From assembly GCA_963924555.1 (NCBI GenBank), contig OZ004598.1, positions 3,496,501 to 3,560,500 on the forward strand: a stretch of DNA of 64,000 nt, given 5' to 3'. This DNA is from Crambe crambe. Its lineage: Eukaryota; Porifera; Demospongiae; Poecilosclerida; Crambeidae. Position 1 is the stretch's first letter. Every line of letters begins with the position of its first letter. The position numbers were made by a program, and so were the translations under genes. The notes under the pieces were generated by a model. It searched no databases and was not told the DNA's origin. It saw only the letters and a program-made list of their open reading frames with translations. Shown piece after piece: positions 44,510-56,514 of the stretch.

Positions 44510-45502
44510 CCGCGCGTAAGGCTAATCCAAATAAAATTCCTGTTTCCCGTCCACCGCCCGCATCTTCCTTCCTGCACCGCTTAAAAATTTCATTTTTCAA
44601 TTATTTCTCACGTGATCAGCTAGCGAGGTGCAAAAAAAATGATCATGTTGCTTTAATAGTGTTAGTATTTATGACACTTGCTGTTTGTGCACTGTCACTC
44701 CCTGGACTATACATGAGCTGAAAGACGAGAGACTTTCTCTGCGCGAGTTCTATAATCGATTTCTTCGTGTCCATACTGGTCATGAGTTAACAGAGGCTCG
44801 AGTTGGCAGATCCAAAGATTCACTTGATCTAATCAACAGTTTAGGTAATACCTTTAGCTATTTTGTTCAAATGTGTAGGTCCTATAGGTACACATAAATG
44901 ATATTCTAAATGTAGCCCACCCAACTAAATTTTAATCCAGGAATGAAGATATCTGCAGTTATATCAGGTTTTGGACAATTTGTGAGATTCTACATTTCTG
45001 CAAGTCAACCAGCACTTCAATCATCTTTTCAGCGAAATGCCAGAGATGTATTGATGTCCTCCCAAGCTCGTATTGAGTCTGCTGTTCATCCAAATAAGAT
45101 GTGAGATGTGGAGGCTGCTTTGCGCTACTCAAAAATTTGAAGCCAAAGGAGATTACCAAGATCTCTCATTTTCCTGTGGAGCAGACTTGAAAGAAGCTAA
45201 CTTACCTGTGAATGAAAATGCACTGCATGCAATGATTCAGAACTCTGCTAACTATGATCCTGTGTGCATTTACTGTGTGTCTGGTGATGATATAATCCAT
45301 TTTATTATAATCCATTTTGTCCACAATGTGCAGATTGCAAGAACAAAGAAAAGATACCTCCAAGAAACATGACTATGATGTTTTTACAGTACTTCCTGTC
45401 ATAATAAATAATGAAATTTTACCGCCCGCGCCCGCGTGGAGGATGTGGTATTAAGTGGACGGGAAACAGGAAATTAATTTGGAGTGGCCTCAGCGCGGAA
45501 AA
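44510..45502. mobile_element. ~1-kb G+C-ended inverted-repeat element with decayed ORF
   Basis: Left arm 44510-44598 (CCGCGCGTAAGGCTAATCC, AATTCCTGTTTCCCGTCCAC) and right arm 45412-45502 (GTGGACGGGAAACAGGAAAT ... CAGCGCGG) are inverted copies. Interior 44690-45090 (+) reads LSLREFYNRFLRVHTGHELT, then after an intron-like break EDICSYIRFWTICEILHFCK and FSAKCQRCIDVLPSS, with Cys-pair motifs like the zinc-binding part of transposon-associated proteins. The frame is then broken. It directly abuts the 5.5-kb element. Confidence 0.6.
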
Positions 45503-45794
45503 TTTTGAAAACCACGCCCACTTCCCAAAAGCCACACCCACTTTTAATTATTTCTTTTTAATGAATATGAATAGGTTACTATCTAATGATGGATGATAAT
45601 GCTTGACTGATGAACTGACAAAAAATATTCATGATAACAGTGCTGAAGGAATCAGAGCATGTTGAATGAGGGGAGCATGTTATTAAGTGAATGGAGTGGA
45701 GAAAGTCAGTTTAAAAAGTATCATGCATACAACAATACATGCATACTCGGGAATTAAAAAGTATCAAGCATACCAATAATACATACATATTAAT
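45503..45794. other. spacer, nothing recognised
   Basis: A+T-rich; contains CCACGCCCACTTCCC and a tandem AAAAAGTATCA(T/A)GCATAC duplication (~45710-45775). Confidence 0.4.
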
Positions 45795-45795
45795 T

Positions 45796-45980
45796 GGTAA
45801 ATTGGGGGGATTCTGAATGGTGGGGTAATTCCCAATGGTTCAATACTTCTGAAAGTACTGAGACTTCTGAGCTCAAAGGGAAGATTTTATCTTCCAACTT
45901 TGAGCTCAGGATTCTCAGTAGTTTCAGAAATATTGAACCATTCGGAGTGACCCCGCCATTCAGAATTGCCCCGCTTTACG
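45796..45980. repeat. foldback element, ~85-bp arms
   Basis: Left GATTCTGAATGGTGGGGTAA... and right ...CCCCGCCATTCAGAATTGCC are inverted, with inner GAGCTCAAAG/CTTTGAGCTC pairing around a ~15-bp loop. Lies at the 3' side of the hAT pseudogene. Confidence 0.85.
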
Positions 45981-45999
45981 TTAAATCTAACACTACAAT

Positions 46000-48692
46000 A
46001 TACATTTTTATAGAGGAATTCTTCGATTACATACCAGCTTAAATCTATCAATAATGTCATCATAATCTATTTCTAAATCACGGTGTACACTCATCATGGT
46101 TAAAGCAGATAGCCTCTCCTGACCCATAGTGCTGCGCAGAGATGTTTTGACTCTCTCAAGAGTGTACTATTTGCCCTCTCATTTTCGCATGAGGTAACAG
46201 GCAATGTATGCTATTCTTCGCAAAGTATATATGTTAGGGAAAAAAATCAGCATCACATTGCCGTATGGTTTCCTTTAAAGTACATGGAAGATTGCTTTGG
46301 TCAAGCTACTTCAGTTTCCACCTGGAGAAACTCCAAGTTCAGAGTAGAGTCATCACAAAGGAATGAAGGTACTATAAGCACAGTAGTTTAGATACTAATA
46401 TATGACGGTCTCCAAATCTTTCCTGCATCTGCTGGATCAGGTGGTCTAGCAACAGTATTACAATGATTCTTCTATAGCTAGTACTCTTCAATTGAAGTAT
46501 ATTCAACATTTTCAACATTCTCACGACCAAGCTGCCGTCCAACAGTTCTAGGAACCATTGGTTCAACATCAACATCATTAGCCAGAGATGCAGCTTGTTC
46601 ATACCAAGTATGAAGTAATTGGTCATTAGCACGTATTGACTTTAATTCCTTAATTACATCTTTAATTTTAGAATAATATCTATTGTAGTTTAATGCTAAG
46701 AGGTTTAATTACTGACATGCAATTCATGGTAACTATAAATGAAATTAAAGCCACTAAATGCCTTCAATAGACCATTTGCTGTGACAATTGTGTTAGAATC
46801 CCAGTCCATATTGCCATATGTATTATCATTATTAGTAATTGCTAACATAACACTATGTAAATATTTAAATAATTCAAAAAAAACATTCATATGCTTCGTG
46901 GCGGTAAATCCAGCGAGTCCTGCATAAATCTTTTATTTTAGAAACTTTGGTTTGCTTATCTATTACAAGCTCAAGAAATTTTGCCTTTTGGGGCTATTCT
47001 TGAAGAAAAAGGAAGACTCAGTAACAGTACCATTCATATTCCGAATGGACTGCAAAGAACATGCCTGCACTATACACAAGTTGAGAATGTGTGAATTACA
47101 ATGGATGTATACAGCTTTGCTATTTTCTTCACTCAATATTCCCTGCACACCATGCCGAGCTGACATGTTAGAGGCCCCCGTCATATCCCTGGCCTCTACA
47201 ATTTTTGAAGTCCAAACCATATTTAGTAAGCGAAAACTTCTCCTGTTACCCTTTCAGTTAAGATGAAGTCTAAGAACTCTTCACGTATGCTATCTACAAA
47301 TCTTACAACTATTGAAACTTGTTCTTTATTAGACAGATCACTCACTTCATCACATAAAATGGAGTAATATTTTGCTTCTTTTATTTCACTTAGTATTTTA
47401 TCTCTAATGATTACCTATTATATCAATGATCTGACTTTGTACGGTTTTACTAGTGTACATAGCATTCTTGGAAGCATCTTTGAAATGATGAGCAAGCATA
47501 GTATTCCCACATTTTATGCTATAATTAAGTATTGCCAAAAAATTCCAAGTGCTGTCATCTCTGTGCCCACGGAGAACTATAGATTGTGTGCCACAGAGAT
47601 GAATAGCAGAAGCAATATGCTTTATTATAGTCCTATTTTTAGCTATCTCATCTTCTCTAATACCTTTAAGTTGATTATCTATTGCTAATTCAGGCCTATT
47701 ATGTCAAGATTTTAAAGCTTCAGCCAATTTATGGAATTATGATTAGAAAACTTAGAGGTTTTCTTTGTTCAATGATTGAACTTTTCAGGAACCAACTGGC
47801 CCAACTTCTCTTTACTAGCAAAGAGGACACATGGTAAACAAAATAAGCCATCTTCTTCCTTGCTGTACACGAACCACGGATTATCTACTAAGTAAGAGTA
47901 TTGGCAACACCTCTGGCAACCATCCATAAATTTACTTGGAAATTAAAAGTTGCTTGGAGGCTTAGTTAAAATGGAGTATTTCCTTGATGAAGAAAAACAC
48001 CGTACATGAGACTGATCATGAGGTGTTGATTTCAATAATAAACCAATATCATAGCAAGGTACGCTGCAAGACTCACTGAAAGTGCTCATATGCATAGATG
48101 ATGGGCCAGGAGAGGCTGGAGTATCAAAATCCGCTAAGTGACTAGCTGAGGGAGGATCAAAGAATCATGCAAGAATGGTGGGGGAAACAGAGATGCTAAA
48201 GATTCATTAGCATCAAGGTCTTGAGATATTGAAGAGGCAGAATGATCACCTTTAACCTGGCCTCCACTAGTACTGCACTCTGGGTCTTTTCCTATAGAGT
48301 AAAAAGTGCAATCAATAGAGTGGCATAGTGTACAAGCTTGCTATAATAGTAATAGTAGCTAGCTAGAGCATGTTTCCTACTTCCCAACTAGGTGCAGTAG
48401 CAGCTAGCTATCTTGTTGGTTCTGTGGTACCCACCAAAGGTTGATAACTAAACCGCTTACGTGGGAGTTGAAGAAGACTTCGGGGAAAAAAGATCCTAGC
48501 TTTCTCTGAGTCATCCTGACAGACCTTGGATCTTCTTGGGTCAGAATCACTGAATCACTAGACCTTCGAATTGAAACGAACAAGAACTGAGAACTGACAA
48601 CCGAACTTCAGATGTTAATAGAATAATTCTTATGCGCATGCGTCGAGGGGAAAAAGGGGGAACTACGTCGAACCATACTAGATCCGCCACTG
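46000..48692 (-). pseudogene. hAT transposase (TTF/ZMYM1-like) pseudogene
   Basis: Minus-strand fragments in shifting frames, N to C: DNPWFVYSKEEDGLFCLPCV (TTF-type zinc finger, ~47850), RDKILSEIKEAKYYSILCDE and VSDLSNKEQVSIVVRFVDS (~47350), MTGASNMSARHGVQGILSEE (~47170), AVYIHCNSHILNLCIV and SIRNMNGTVTESSFFFKNSP (~47050), and RRIIVILLLDHLIQQMQERF (~46450). This is the order in DUF4371/ZMYM1-like hAT transposases. The 5' end at 48692 is the TIR-like CAGTGGCGGATCTAG (inverted in the window). Stops and frame breaks are numerous, and the opposite TIR was not found (a foldback lies there). Dead element. Confidence 0.85.
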
Positions 48693-49190
48693 AAATTATC
48701 ATATGTAAGTCATGTAGCCCAGATAATTAGCTAACTACCCATCTAGCCATGAGTCATCACTGATTCCAAGTTTAGCTACCACTACAAGGATACTAAATGT
48801 CCGAAACCGGAGAAGATGCCTGTAAGCCACCCATATCCTTTGCTTGCATGATCTTTAGCTTGGCTGTGGATATGTGGCTATATGACCAGAAGACCCAGTT
48901 TGCTCTTAAATAAAGGTGGCATGTCTAATCTGTTTCACTGTCACAGATATAGTTACTGGAGCAAAAAGGGTACAGTCATAGGCAAGGATACTAGCTTGGC
49001 TGTGCATATGTGCCTATGACCAGAAAGGCCTTAAATATAAGGGTCTAATTGAAAGAATATTAAATCAGATTCACTACTGAGATGAGGCTGTGTATAGCTA
49101 CTTTCTTGTTACACAACAAAAATGTCAGACAACTACATACAAACAGCAGTATTCTGAGTGCCTAACAGAAGGTTTTAAAAAACCCACAGC
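48693..49190 (+). repeat. segmental duplicate, copy A
   Basis: Shares ordered blocks with 57690-58540 in the same orientation: ATCATATGTAAGTCATGT, CAAGGATACTAAATGTC, GTGGCTATATGACCAGAAGA, TTTCACTGTCACAGATATAG. The hAT end at 48692 abuts it. Non-coding. Confidence 0.8.
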
Positions 49191-50232
49191 TAACCATGCT
49201 ATCTCATTTAATTTATTAGCATGCTTATAAGAATAGTAGCTCTCCTACTGCTTCTAGCTAACTTAGCCCGTCAAAGAATGACAGCCAAAGAAGGAATAAG
49301 GCCACCACATAGCTAGCTAATAGTTTTCTTGTAGCTATAATTAGCTTAGTTTCTGTAGCTAGTAGTTAGTGGTTCTTTGTGTACACTGTATGTAACTAAG
49401 GCTAATTAGCACACCACTCATAATAGTGAATGGCACTCTCTACAGTTAGTTTCTATAGTATATTTTAACTAGCATTGCATGTGCAATCCATATCTGGCAG
49501 GATTGAATTAACTGATAGCCTTGGAGGCAGAGCCAGCAAGAAAAACATGCATTCAAGCCACGAAGAGAGCTATCAGCATTATGGCTTCAAGAAAACTAGT
49601 CAAATAGCGTAATTTTCTGCCACAGACATAATTGTATAAACAACCGGAATTGGAAACGCAATATAAACTGCCCGGCCACTCCTTATTGCGCATGCCCGCA
49701 CGATTATGGGAGTAAAAGTGATAAAATATTGTATTAATCTCTACAGCATGAATTAATACTATAGCTAGCTATCAACTGGAAAAATCAGTCTTTATAGCAT
49801 CATAATTCTTTTTTGTATTCACTTACATCATGAAATTAATACATTAAAAAAATTATTCCAACATAAAAGCCTGGGCGCTTACAATTATAATTCACTTGAT
49901 ACAGTCTTGATAAGAATGTGCAAGGTATAAAGTAGTCATAGTTAGAAAATCCAACTTCATTCCTATGGAGGGTAATAGGTCATCCCTACATAGAGAGCGC
50001 TATCACGCTCTCTGATAAATAATAACTGAAACCAAGTGGGAGGGCTGTAAATGATAGTCAATGAGGCGGGAATTCAATTAAAAATTCATAAGAAAACCAA
50101 ATGATCGATTAAAAATTCATAAGAAAACCAAATGACAGTAGTAATTCGATTAAAAATTCATAAGAAAATAAGACATAACAAAAATGATAGTAATAGCTAA
50201 TGTACTACTCAAAATCAAGTACTATGTTCTCA
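49191..50232. other. intergenic; inverted copy of 60110-60220 and short tandem repeats
   Basis: 49430-49590 (AGTTTCTATAGTATATTTTA, GCATTGCATGTGCAATC, ATGCATTCAAGCCAC) is inverted relative to about 60115-60225. At 50070-50170 a motif ATTAAAAATTCATAAGAAAA occurs three times. No gene was recognised. Confidence 0.55.
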
Positions 50233-51112
50233 TTATTTGCTTTCATCAATACGCTCAGTACAGTAAAGACAACAGTTATCTGAATCCAAAGGGCTGGAGA
50301 AATCCAAGAGCGTTTGTAAGACTCGATACTTCTTTCCAGCTGGTGCTGTGTATGTTGTTGCTGTTTCCTTGGACCAAGATTTCTCCTCAGAACTGGACAT
50401 ACTTGTTTGAATTTCCATGGAAAACTTGTATGTAGATTCCATACCAGCTGTAATGCCCTTTATTGGCACCGACAGAGAAGACTTCAGTGAGTACTCAAAC
50501 CCAATTTTTGTGGAAACTGATGTAGACTTTGTTAATTTCACCCCAGTGGTGATCTTGAAAACTTTAGTTACGTCTTTAGTCCCTCGCCTATAAATGGAAA
50601 ACAGGAATCTAACAAGGAGAACTCCATAACTCTATAATTATGACCTACCGATTGTCAATGGACCATATTTCATGTTCCCCAGCCCTGGCACTGAATCGAG
50701 GAACCAATTTCCACAACTGATCATCGTAGTCCTTACCATCATATGTTCCCCAGTCACCATCACCTTTACCCCATTTGGCAATCTTTGCAGAAGAATATTT
50801 TTTGTTATAAATGCGGTAGTAATCACCTTCTTGTTGGAATCGCCAAAGCTGGTCTTCATTGTATTGACCATTGTAGACACCAGCCTTTCTGTCACCACTA
50901 CCCCACTTTGCCAAACGATATCCATCATGTTTAGCATTCTTGATATAATAGTATCCAGGATACTTGGAGGATTCCTCAATCAGCCAAAGTTGATCAGGAC
51001 ATACCTTTTGCTCATAGGTACCGACATCACGTCCACTCGTACCCCATTGAGCAATCTTAGCGTGCTCATATACTTTGTTATAAATGAAAAAGGTATTCCC
51101 ATCTAACGTCAT
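50233..51112 (-). CDS. beta-trefoil lectin-like plus aerolysin-type pore-forming-family protein, 2 exons, 272 aa
   Basis: Exon 1 (51112-50649) has three ~45-aa repeats ending in DQLW (for example YNKKYSSAKIAKWGKGDGDW), a beta-trefoil carbohydrate-binding-type module of ~145 residues. Exon 2 (50587-50233, joined in phase) is Thr/Ser-rich beta sequence (TGVKLTKSTSVSTKIGFEY, SMSSSEEKSWSKETATTYTA), resembling the membrane-insertion region of aerolysin/ETX-MTX2-like proteins. No signal peptide is visible, and an AG acceptor just before the ATG suggests a 5' UTR exon. Lectin-plus-aerolysin architecture is known in fungi and invertebrates, usually for defence or digestion. Activity here is inferred, and both exons are intact. 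Confidence 0.78.
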
Positions 51113-51265
51113 TGCTGATAATCTAAAAGAAGAAAGAACATTATTCTTAGTAGCTATACTAACAAAGCTGAATGGGCATCTATGTACATGACCAGTGATC
51201 ATAATAACTAGCGAGTACCCGCAGAAACTCTGCGCATGCCTGCGTCCACAAAAAACTCTACACAC

Positions 51266-52020
51266 GGAATGTGTGTGTGTCCACTCACTGGCAGTGAGTG
51301 GCTACCAGTGACATATATGAAGGGTACAAGTTATGCATGTCAAGTAAAGGTCTATTTGAGACTATTGCAAGGGCATTATCATGTCAGATTCCACTAATTG
51401 TAATGTGCAAACTTTAAACGAGATTTAATTGTGCAAATATTTTGATTTTAACTTGTACGCTTGAGTTTATTCTCCCTTTTCACATGCATTAATCTGTAGT
51501 GAGTCTGACTATCCATCTAACACCATGCCACCAGTCCACATAGGTACCTGGAATCAAATCAAACTCTCAGCTGTGGGACTTCAGGTTCCCATACCACTTA
51601 CTGGAGAAGTATAGTCAGTTTGAGACAATAATTGTGTACAGCTGACCATCTGCCTTTACTGTCCTATATAGGATGTAGGTTCTGACTTTATTAAGTACCA
51701 CAACCTGCAATAGAGGGTTGCAAGTGTTTGCATAAGGATTGATTTTCTCACGTGCAACATAGCTAGCTAGTTACTCAATCCATTTCTCAACTGGAGTAAA
51801 TCCTTTTAGTGATCAATTCCAAGTTGTCCCAAATTTCATTTTAACCAGTAAACAGTTCTTTAAGTGCAGAAGGATAATCAGTAAGAGGTAGCTAGTCCAT
51901 TGTGACAGCAGTTGAGAGCCTCACTTGCAAACCTCAAACTTGACAATGGGCCCAAGGTGCTGCTTGTTTCATTAGCACCTAGCCTATGTCTTTGTTCTTC
52001 CCTGTTAGTTTTCTCCTAAT
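51266..52020. other. intergenic with dispersed repeat
   Basis: 51365-51470 (GGGCATTATCATGTCAGATT, AATGTGCAAACTTTAAACG) is repeated in diverged form at 56938-57045. No gene was recognised. Confidence 0.5.
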
Positions 52021-52225
52021 ACTCTCTCTCTCTCCCTTTTCTCCTTCACTCTGTACCTCTCTCTTTCTCTTGCTCTTTCATCTTCTGTCAAGTGTGTTCT
52101 TCGACTTCTCTCCCTCTCTCTCCCTTGCTCTTTCATCTTCAGTGAAATGTGCTCTCTGACTTCTTTGCCTCTCTCTCTCCCTTGATCTTCTAGTTTCTGA
52201 ACTTCAACTCTGCCTCTCTCTCCCT
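52021..52225 (+). repeat. C/T-rich tandem repeat, ~55-bp period x3
   Basis: TTGCTCTTTCATCTTC(T/A)GT(C/G)AA...TGACTTCT...CCTCTCTCTCTCCC recurs. Ends near 52225. Confidence 0.75.
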
Positions 52226-52529
52226 GAATTTCGCGCCATTGTATTTAAATCTGAGCATGCGCAGTCATGTCTAAGTATGCGCACATTCGTCGCAAGCTGA
52301 CTTCCCATCTCTCATCTTGCTACTCTGTGGGAGTTGAATTTATCCCGCTTGTGGCTGAAATTCTAGGTGGCCTCGTGGAGGATGCTATCACCTGATGCCA
52401 CCTCGTCCACCAAGCACCTTTTCGGGCATGTCGCCATTGCTCTTCGGCATGGGAATGCAAGTTTATGGCTGCGACCCTGCCCCCTGAACTGGATGGTCTT
52501 TGTTTTACTGTTGTTGTGTTTTTGTTGTT

Positions 52530-52910
52530 TTATTTTATCTTTCTTTTGATTTTTGTTCACTTGTTTTTTGCTTGTCCCTTGTTTGTTTGTCTTTTGGTTT
52601 CATATCATCAGAATTCAATCAAAAACAAACAAAAAAATAACAGCATATCTGATCTGCAAAATTATTATTATTATTATTATTTTTTTGGTTTCTGTTCACT
52701 TGTTTTTTTGTTTGTCCCTCTTTTGGTTTTATCTTTTCACAATCATCAGAATTCAATCAAAAACAAAAAATAAAAAAAACCCCAGCATATCTGATCTGTT
52801 TTTGTTTGTCCCTTATTTGTTTCTCTTTTGGTGTTATCAGTCAAAAACAAAAAAACTAAACCAAAAAAACAACAACAAAAAACAATAGCATATCTGATTT
52901 GCAATACCCT
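52530..52910 (+). repeat. T-rich/A-rich compound repeat, ~110-bp period x3
   Basis: Blocks TTTGTTTGTCCC...TTTTGGTTT...TCAGAATTCAATCAAAAACA...CAGCATATCTGATCTG recur three times with (ATT)n and poly-A interruptions. Open frames here are low-complexity artefacts. Confidence 0.8.
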
Positions 52911-52944
52911 TTGAAATCTTTAAAAAAATATATTGATAGCATTG

Positions 52945-53020
52945 CCGTTGTAGTTGTGCGGTAGTGGGTTGGCCAGCGAGGTCCGAGGACTCGGGTTCGA
53001 GCCCCAAATCAATTAGGTTT
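52945..53020 (+). mobile_element. tRNA-derived SINE head (pol III A/B boxes)
   Basis: CTCGGGTTCGAGCCCC is a perfect B box (GGTTCGANNCC) about 40 bp after TAGTTGTGCGGTAGTGGG, an A-box-like segment. The region does not fold into a full cloverleaf with acceptor stem, so a SINE head is more likely than a tRNA gene. The A-rich 52530-52910 block sits on the other side. Confidence 0.5.
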
Positions 53021-54060
53021 TTTTCTTTTTCTTTCTCAATTATTAACTGTGATGCATACCTTGACATAATGTGACGTAGTGCGTATGTACGCACTGACAA
53101 GCACATTATTATATAGATTATGGATCACAGCTATAGATTGCTAATTCACTTAGTATTACATGTTAGCTAGCTATAGCTATAGCTACTGAGAGGCTCTAAT
53201 ATTTTGAGCATCTTTGATAATATCAACTAAAATCATGCATGGATGTCCAAAGTGCAATATTGACATGGAAATCTGAAAATCTTTGATGATAAACAGCAAA
53301 TTTAGTTTGTGTGGTCTTAGCATAATAAGGAATTCACTGAAAAAAGTCGGTGGTTATTTTAACTTGTCTGAGTTGCATGATTCATTTCTGCATCATTAAT
53401 TGTCTTGATTTCAAGGAAATAGCTACCACATTCCAAACCGTAAACAACTTTTTAACAGCAATTGCTAGAATGCTTGATTGATGTCAACCAACAGTGAAGG
53501 TATGCCAATAGCTACCTTTAGGCAGACCATACATGTAATTCAGAAGACCACACCCTTCATAATTGACTATTTAATTGCAAAGGTGCGTGTAGACAACTTT
53601 GATTAGGCTAACGCCACCTCCCTCATCCAATTTTGTCAGCAAAATTTTGATGAGACAAAAATTTATAAAATTGGTAGCTAGATCTAGCTAAAGGCCTCAG
53701 CATTTTCCCCTTAAAATTGAAGTAGGCTTGGTTATCCAAAGTGCCGCACTAAAACTAATATTGAATATTGACCTCCCTCCCTCATGGAAATCTAAAAATA
53801 AACAGTTTGTGTGGCCTTTAATAACTAAGTGGTCTCAGCTATACTTCTGTTGATGAATAATGCTGTTCATCAAATCTGGAGAAGCTAGTTCAATAAGCTA
53901 CTAACTAGCAATACGAAGTTATTCCCTACATATTATTATGGTACATGTTGCAGTAATAATGCAATGGGTCTGATCATAAAAATGCAACGGGTGGCACCGC
54001 CAGACCACGTCTATAAGCTACTCACTCGCTCAGATTTAGTCTTACCTAAGCAATAGTCTC
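53021..54060. other. intergenic, no gene seen
   Basis: A+T-rich with TAGCTAGCTATAGCTATAGC near 53160. Two short duplicated phrases (GTTTGTGTGGTCTTA/GTTTGTGTGGCCTTT) indicate old repeats. Confidence 0.4.
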
Positions 54061-54699
54061 GAGCAACTTCTCTTCGAGCCTTGCAAAACAGGGGGCGAAA
54101 CTGCAGTGAGCAGCTAGCTATGCTCAAATTTACTTGCACCCGTAGAATGACGTAGTAGCCGTGTCAGGTGAGCTTCCTGTTTGTAAAGCTATCTATCTTG
54201 TTCCACACCCCTTTTTACATTTACAGCCAGAGAATTTGTTGAACCTTTGCTATATTTTCTGGCACTTTCCAGACCATTTCAAGCTTGCCATCACTCCTTT
54301 TCCAGCCATATTTTTCAAGATCTGTACATGCAATTAGCTATACCTGTCAATGTAGGTACCAATACTGGTAAATCCTGTAACGACTGGCGCCACATTTGAA
54401 TCAATCACCTTGTCCAATGCAATATCAATGCCGCTGTGGAAGGTAACATTTTATTTTCACTTTCCATACACTTGTCAGGATCCATCTCGGTTGAAATTCA
54501 GTTCGCTCCGATTGTTTGCACATTTATAACATATGAAGTCATCGCCCCTGCATGCTGTCCCCTCGGGTAAATGTTGAAAATTCAATGTTTGTGCATTTTG
54601 GCTTAAATTTCTATATTTCATGGAAGCATTTCCACACAGAATGTGTGGTCCCTTTGAACTAGTCCCCACCTTCACCTCTGACTCACTTGAACTTGTCAT
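54061..54699 (-). CDS. possible multi-exon gene of unknown function
   Basis: From 54699 (minus) MTSSSESEVKVGTSSKGPHI continues to ICYKCANNRSELN (a Cys-pair) and stops at 54475. 54433-54343 is open between an AG acceptor and GT donor (GIDIALDKVIDSNVAPVVTG), and 54110-54058 between AG and GT (PLFCKARREVARDYC). The three pieces have gene-like splice edges but do not join in a verified phase. Unrecognised; could be one decayed gene or unrelated. Confidence 0.3.
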
Positions 54700-56170
54700 C
54701 CTGTGAATATTATTGCAGTAGTAATATTATTGTATGTTCTTTTTGACAGGATTGTGAAGTGTCTACTCAATGTTACCATTCAATTGGCTGATTAATGCAC
54801 ATGTACCAGTGATGTATTTTAAACAATTGTGTGCTTTCATTATAAAAGAAGTGGATGGACACAATTTTAATGCTGTTCTATTATGTTAATTAAATTGGTA
54901 CAATCATTCATATTTACCTTCAAATTTCCAGTGTACTGTACAAAAAAAAAAACGGCCCCACTGAAAAGAACTCAGAGTAGAAAACAGTAAATGCACGTAC
55001 GTGTACTATAAAAACAAACAGTTATTGTCTGCAGGGTTCAATTTATCGAGACTCTTAACCCGCAGTTGCTACGGCTGAGTCGCCAGACTACCTATCTGTA
55101 TCGAAATAATGAACTGCGAAAAGAGGAAGTATCCGAGCAACAGTGGGGTCAAAGGTCGAATAGTGACGAATCCCGTGCAAGTAAAATTGTATTAGGTAAT
55201 AGCACTTCCGGTACGCTGGCCTGCAGACTGAATTGCAGCCTCTTTTAGTCATCCATCATAATTTTATCAGCAAGTTAGTTTGCTGGAACATTTAGTAAAG
55301 AAAACAGCAGCAGAAGACAGTTATAATAAGCTGCTCCGACTCTGAATAAATTTTTTTTTTGTTACCACCACCAATTACGTAGGTGGCTACTCTAATTCAC
55401 AAAGGAACTCAAGAGTCGACATCAATACCTCCACCTCCATATCTGCCAACCCCTGGAAGTAAAAATCCCAGCATTGTGCTGGCATTAAGGTTCAACCCAT
55501 GTATGCCAGCATAATTTGCATGTCCCTAGTGTGTATGTAGTGATCCATTGATGTGAATGCATGGTGGAGCTTACAGTCAGTTGTGGCCTATGACACAAAA
55601 TACAACTAAACCTCAGACACAACACATGACATCAATCTGTAGCTAAACTGTCACTATCCACAATCAATGGATGGCTATCAGGCCACAAAATTAGATTAAC
55701 ACTCATTAACACTACTTAACAATGTTACAATACTGTAACCTTTCTCAGAAAAGGCATTTTAACTTTTTTAATACGTGTACTAGCTTTCAAACTGCAGTAC
55801 TATAAACACCAGGAAACAAAGAAAATTAGGTAATAGTACCTTGCATAAGAATATGCATAGCCTAGTCATTAGTTTACAGCTTTAATTTGCTGAGCAATGT
55901 ATCAAACCAAGTCCCAAGAGTTAACCATATGTGTGCACTCAAAGTATACAGTAATTAACAAGTATACAGCTTTTATACTTGGTTCATATCCATAGCTAGC
56001 TGTAAATCTGTGCACATGAGTATATGACTAAACTTTCCAACCCTGTGCTGTTATGCTTCAATACAACACTTGTTATTATTGGGAATCTTGAGAGAATATT
56101 CGAGCATAATTCCACTTGTTTATCTCAGAGAGAAAGAAAGTTCTCAATGACAAGAAGATCACACTTTCAC
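54700..56170. other. intergenic, no gene seen
   Basis: A 60-aa frame at 55066-55248 has no recognisable family. The rest is A+T-rich unique sequence. Confidence 0.4.
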
Positions 56171-56175
56171 TATTA

Positions 56176-56502
56176 GTCAAAGTCAAAGTCAAAGTTCATT
56201 GTAAAGGCCCAGTGGGCATATAGAGTACAGAATTCAGAATAGGTTAGCTAAGGAACACAGGTAGCTAATTGAACAGAGTTGAGCCAAAAGTCAAAAGTAT
56301 TTCAAGGGACCCAGTAGGGTATAACAAAGCTAAAATTAAAATAATTTAGCAAAGTGACAGAGGTAGTCAAATAAGACAGAGTCAGAGTCTGAAACGGATG
56401 ACAGTTCTTGCAAAGTTCGTCAGAGGTGAAGTTGGCATCTACATGTGAAGTGATGACATGAGCGAGCAGGTGGTCCCTTTGAACACTGACACTGTCACAC
56501 AT
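56176..56502 (-). mobile_element. probable LINE 3' end with (TTTGAC)n tail
   Basis: On the minus strand the frame QRDHLLAHVITSHVDANFTS ... FSFVIPYWVP is followed by CCCACTGGGCCTTTACAATG and ends in three copies of TTTGAC. A coding tail, short 3' UTR and short tandem repeat is the usual non-LTR retrotransposon 3' organisation. The family was not identified. Confidence 0.4.
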
Positions 56503-56514
56503 ACGCGTGAGCAG

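Noticed and set aside
50672-51106. Plus-strand 144-aa frame
   Set aside because: Antisense of the lectin-like exon.
52945-53020. A functional tRNA gene
   Set aside because: The B box is perfect but a paired acceptor stem and proper D-arm are not visible; a SINE head is more likely.
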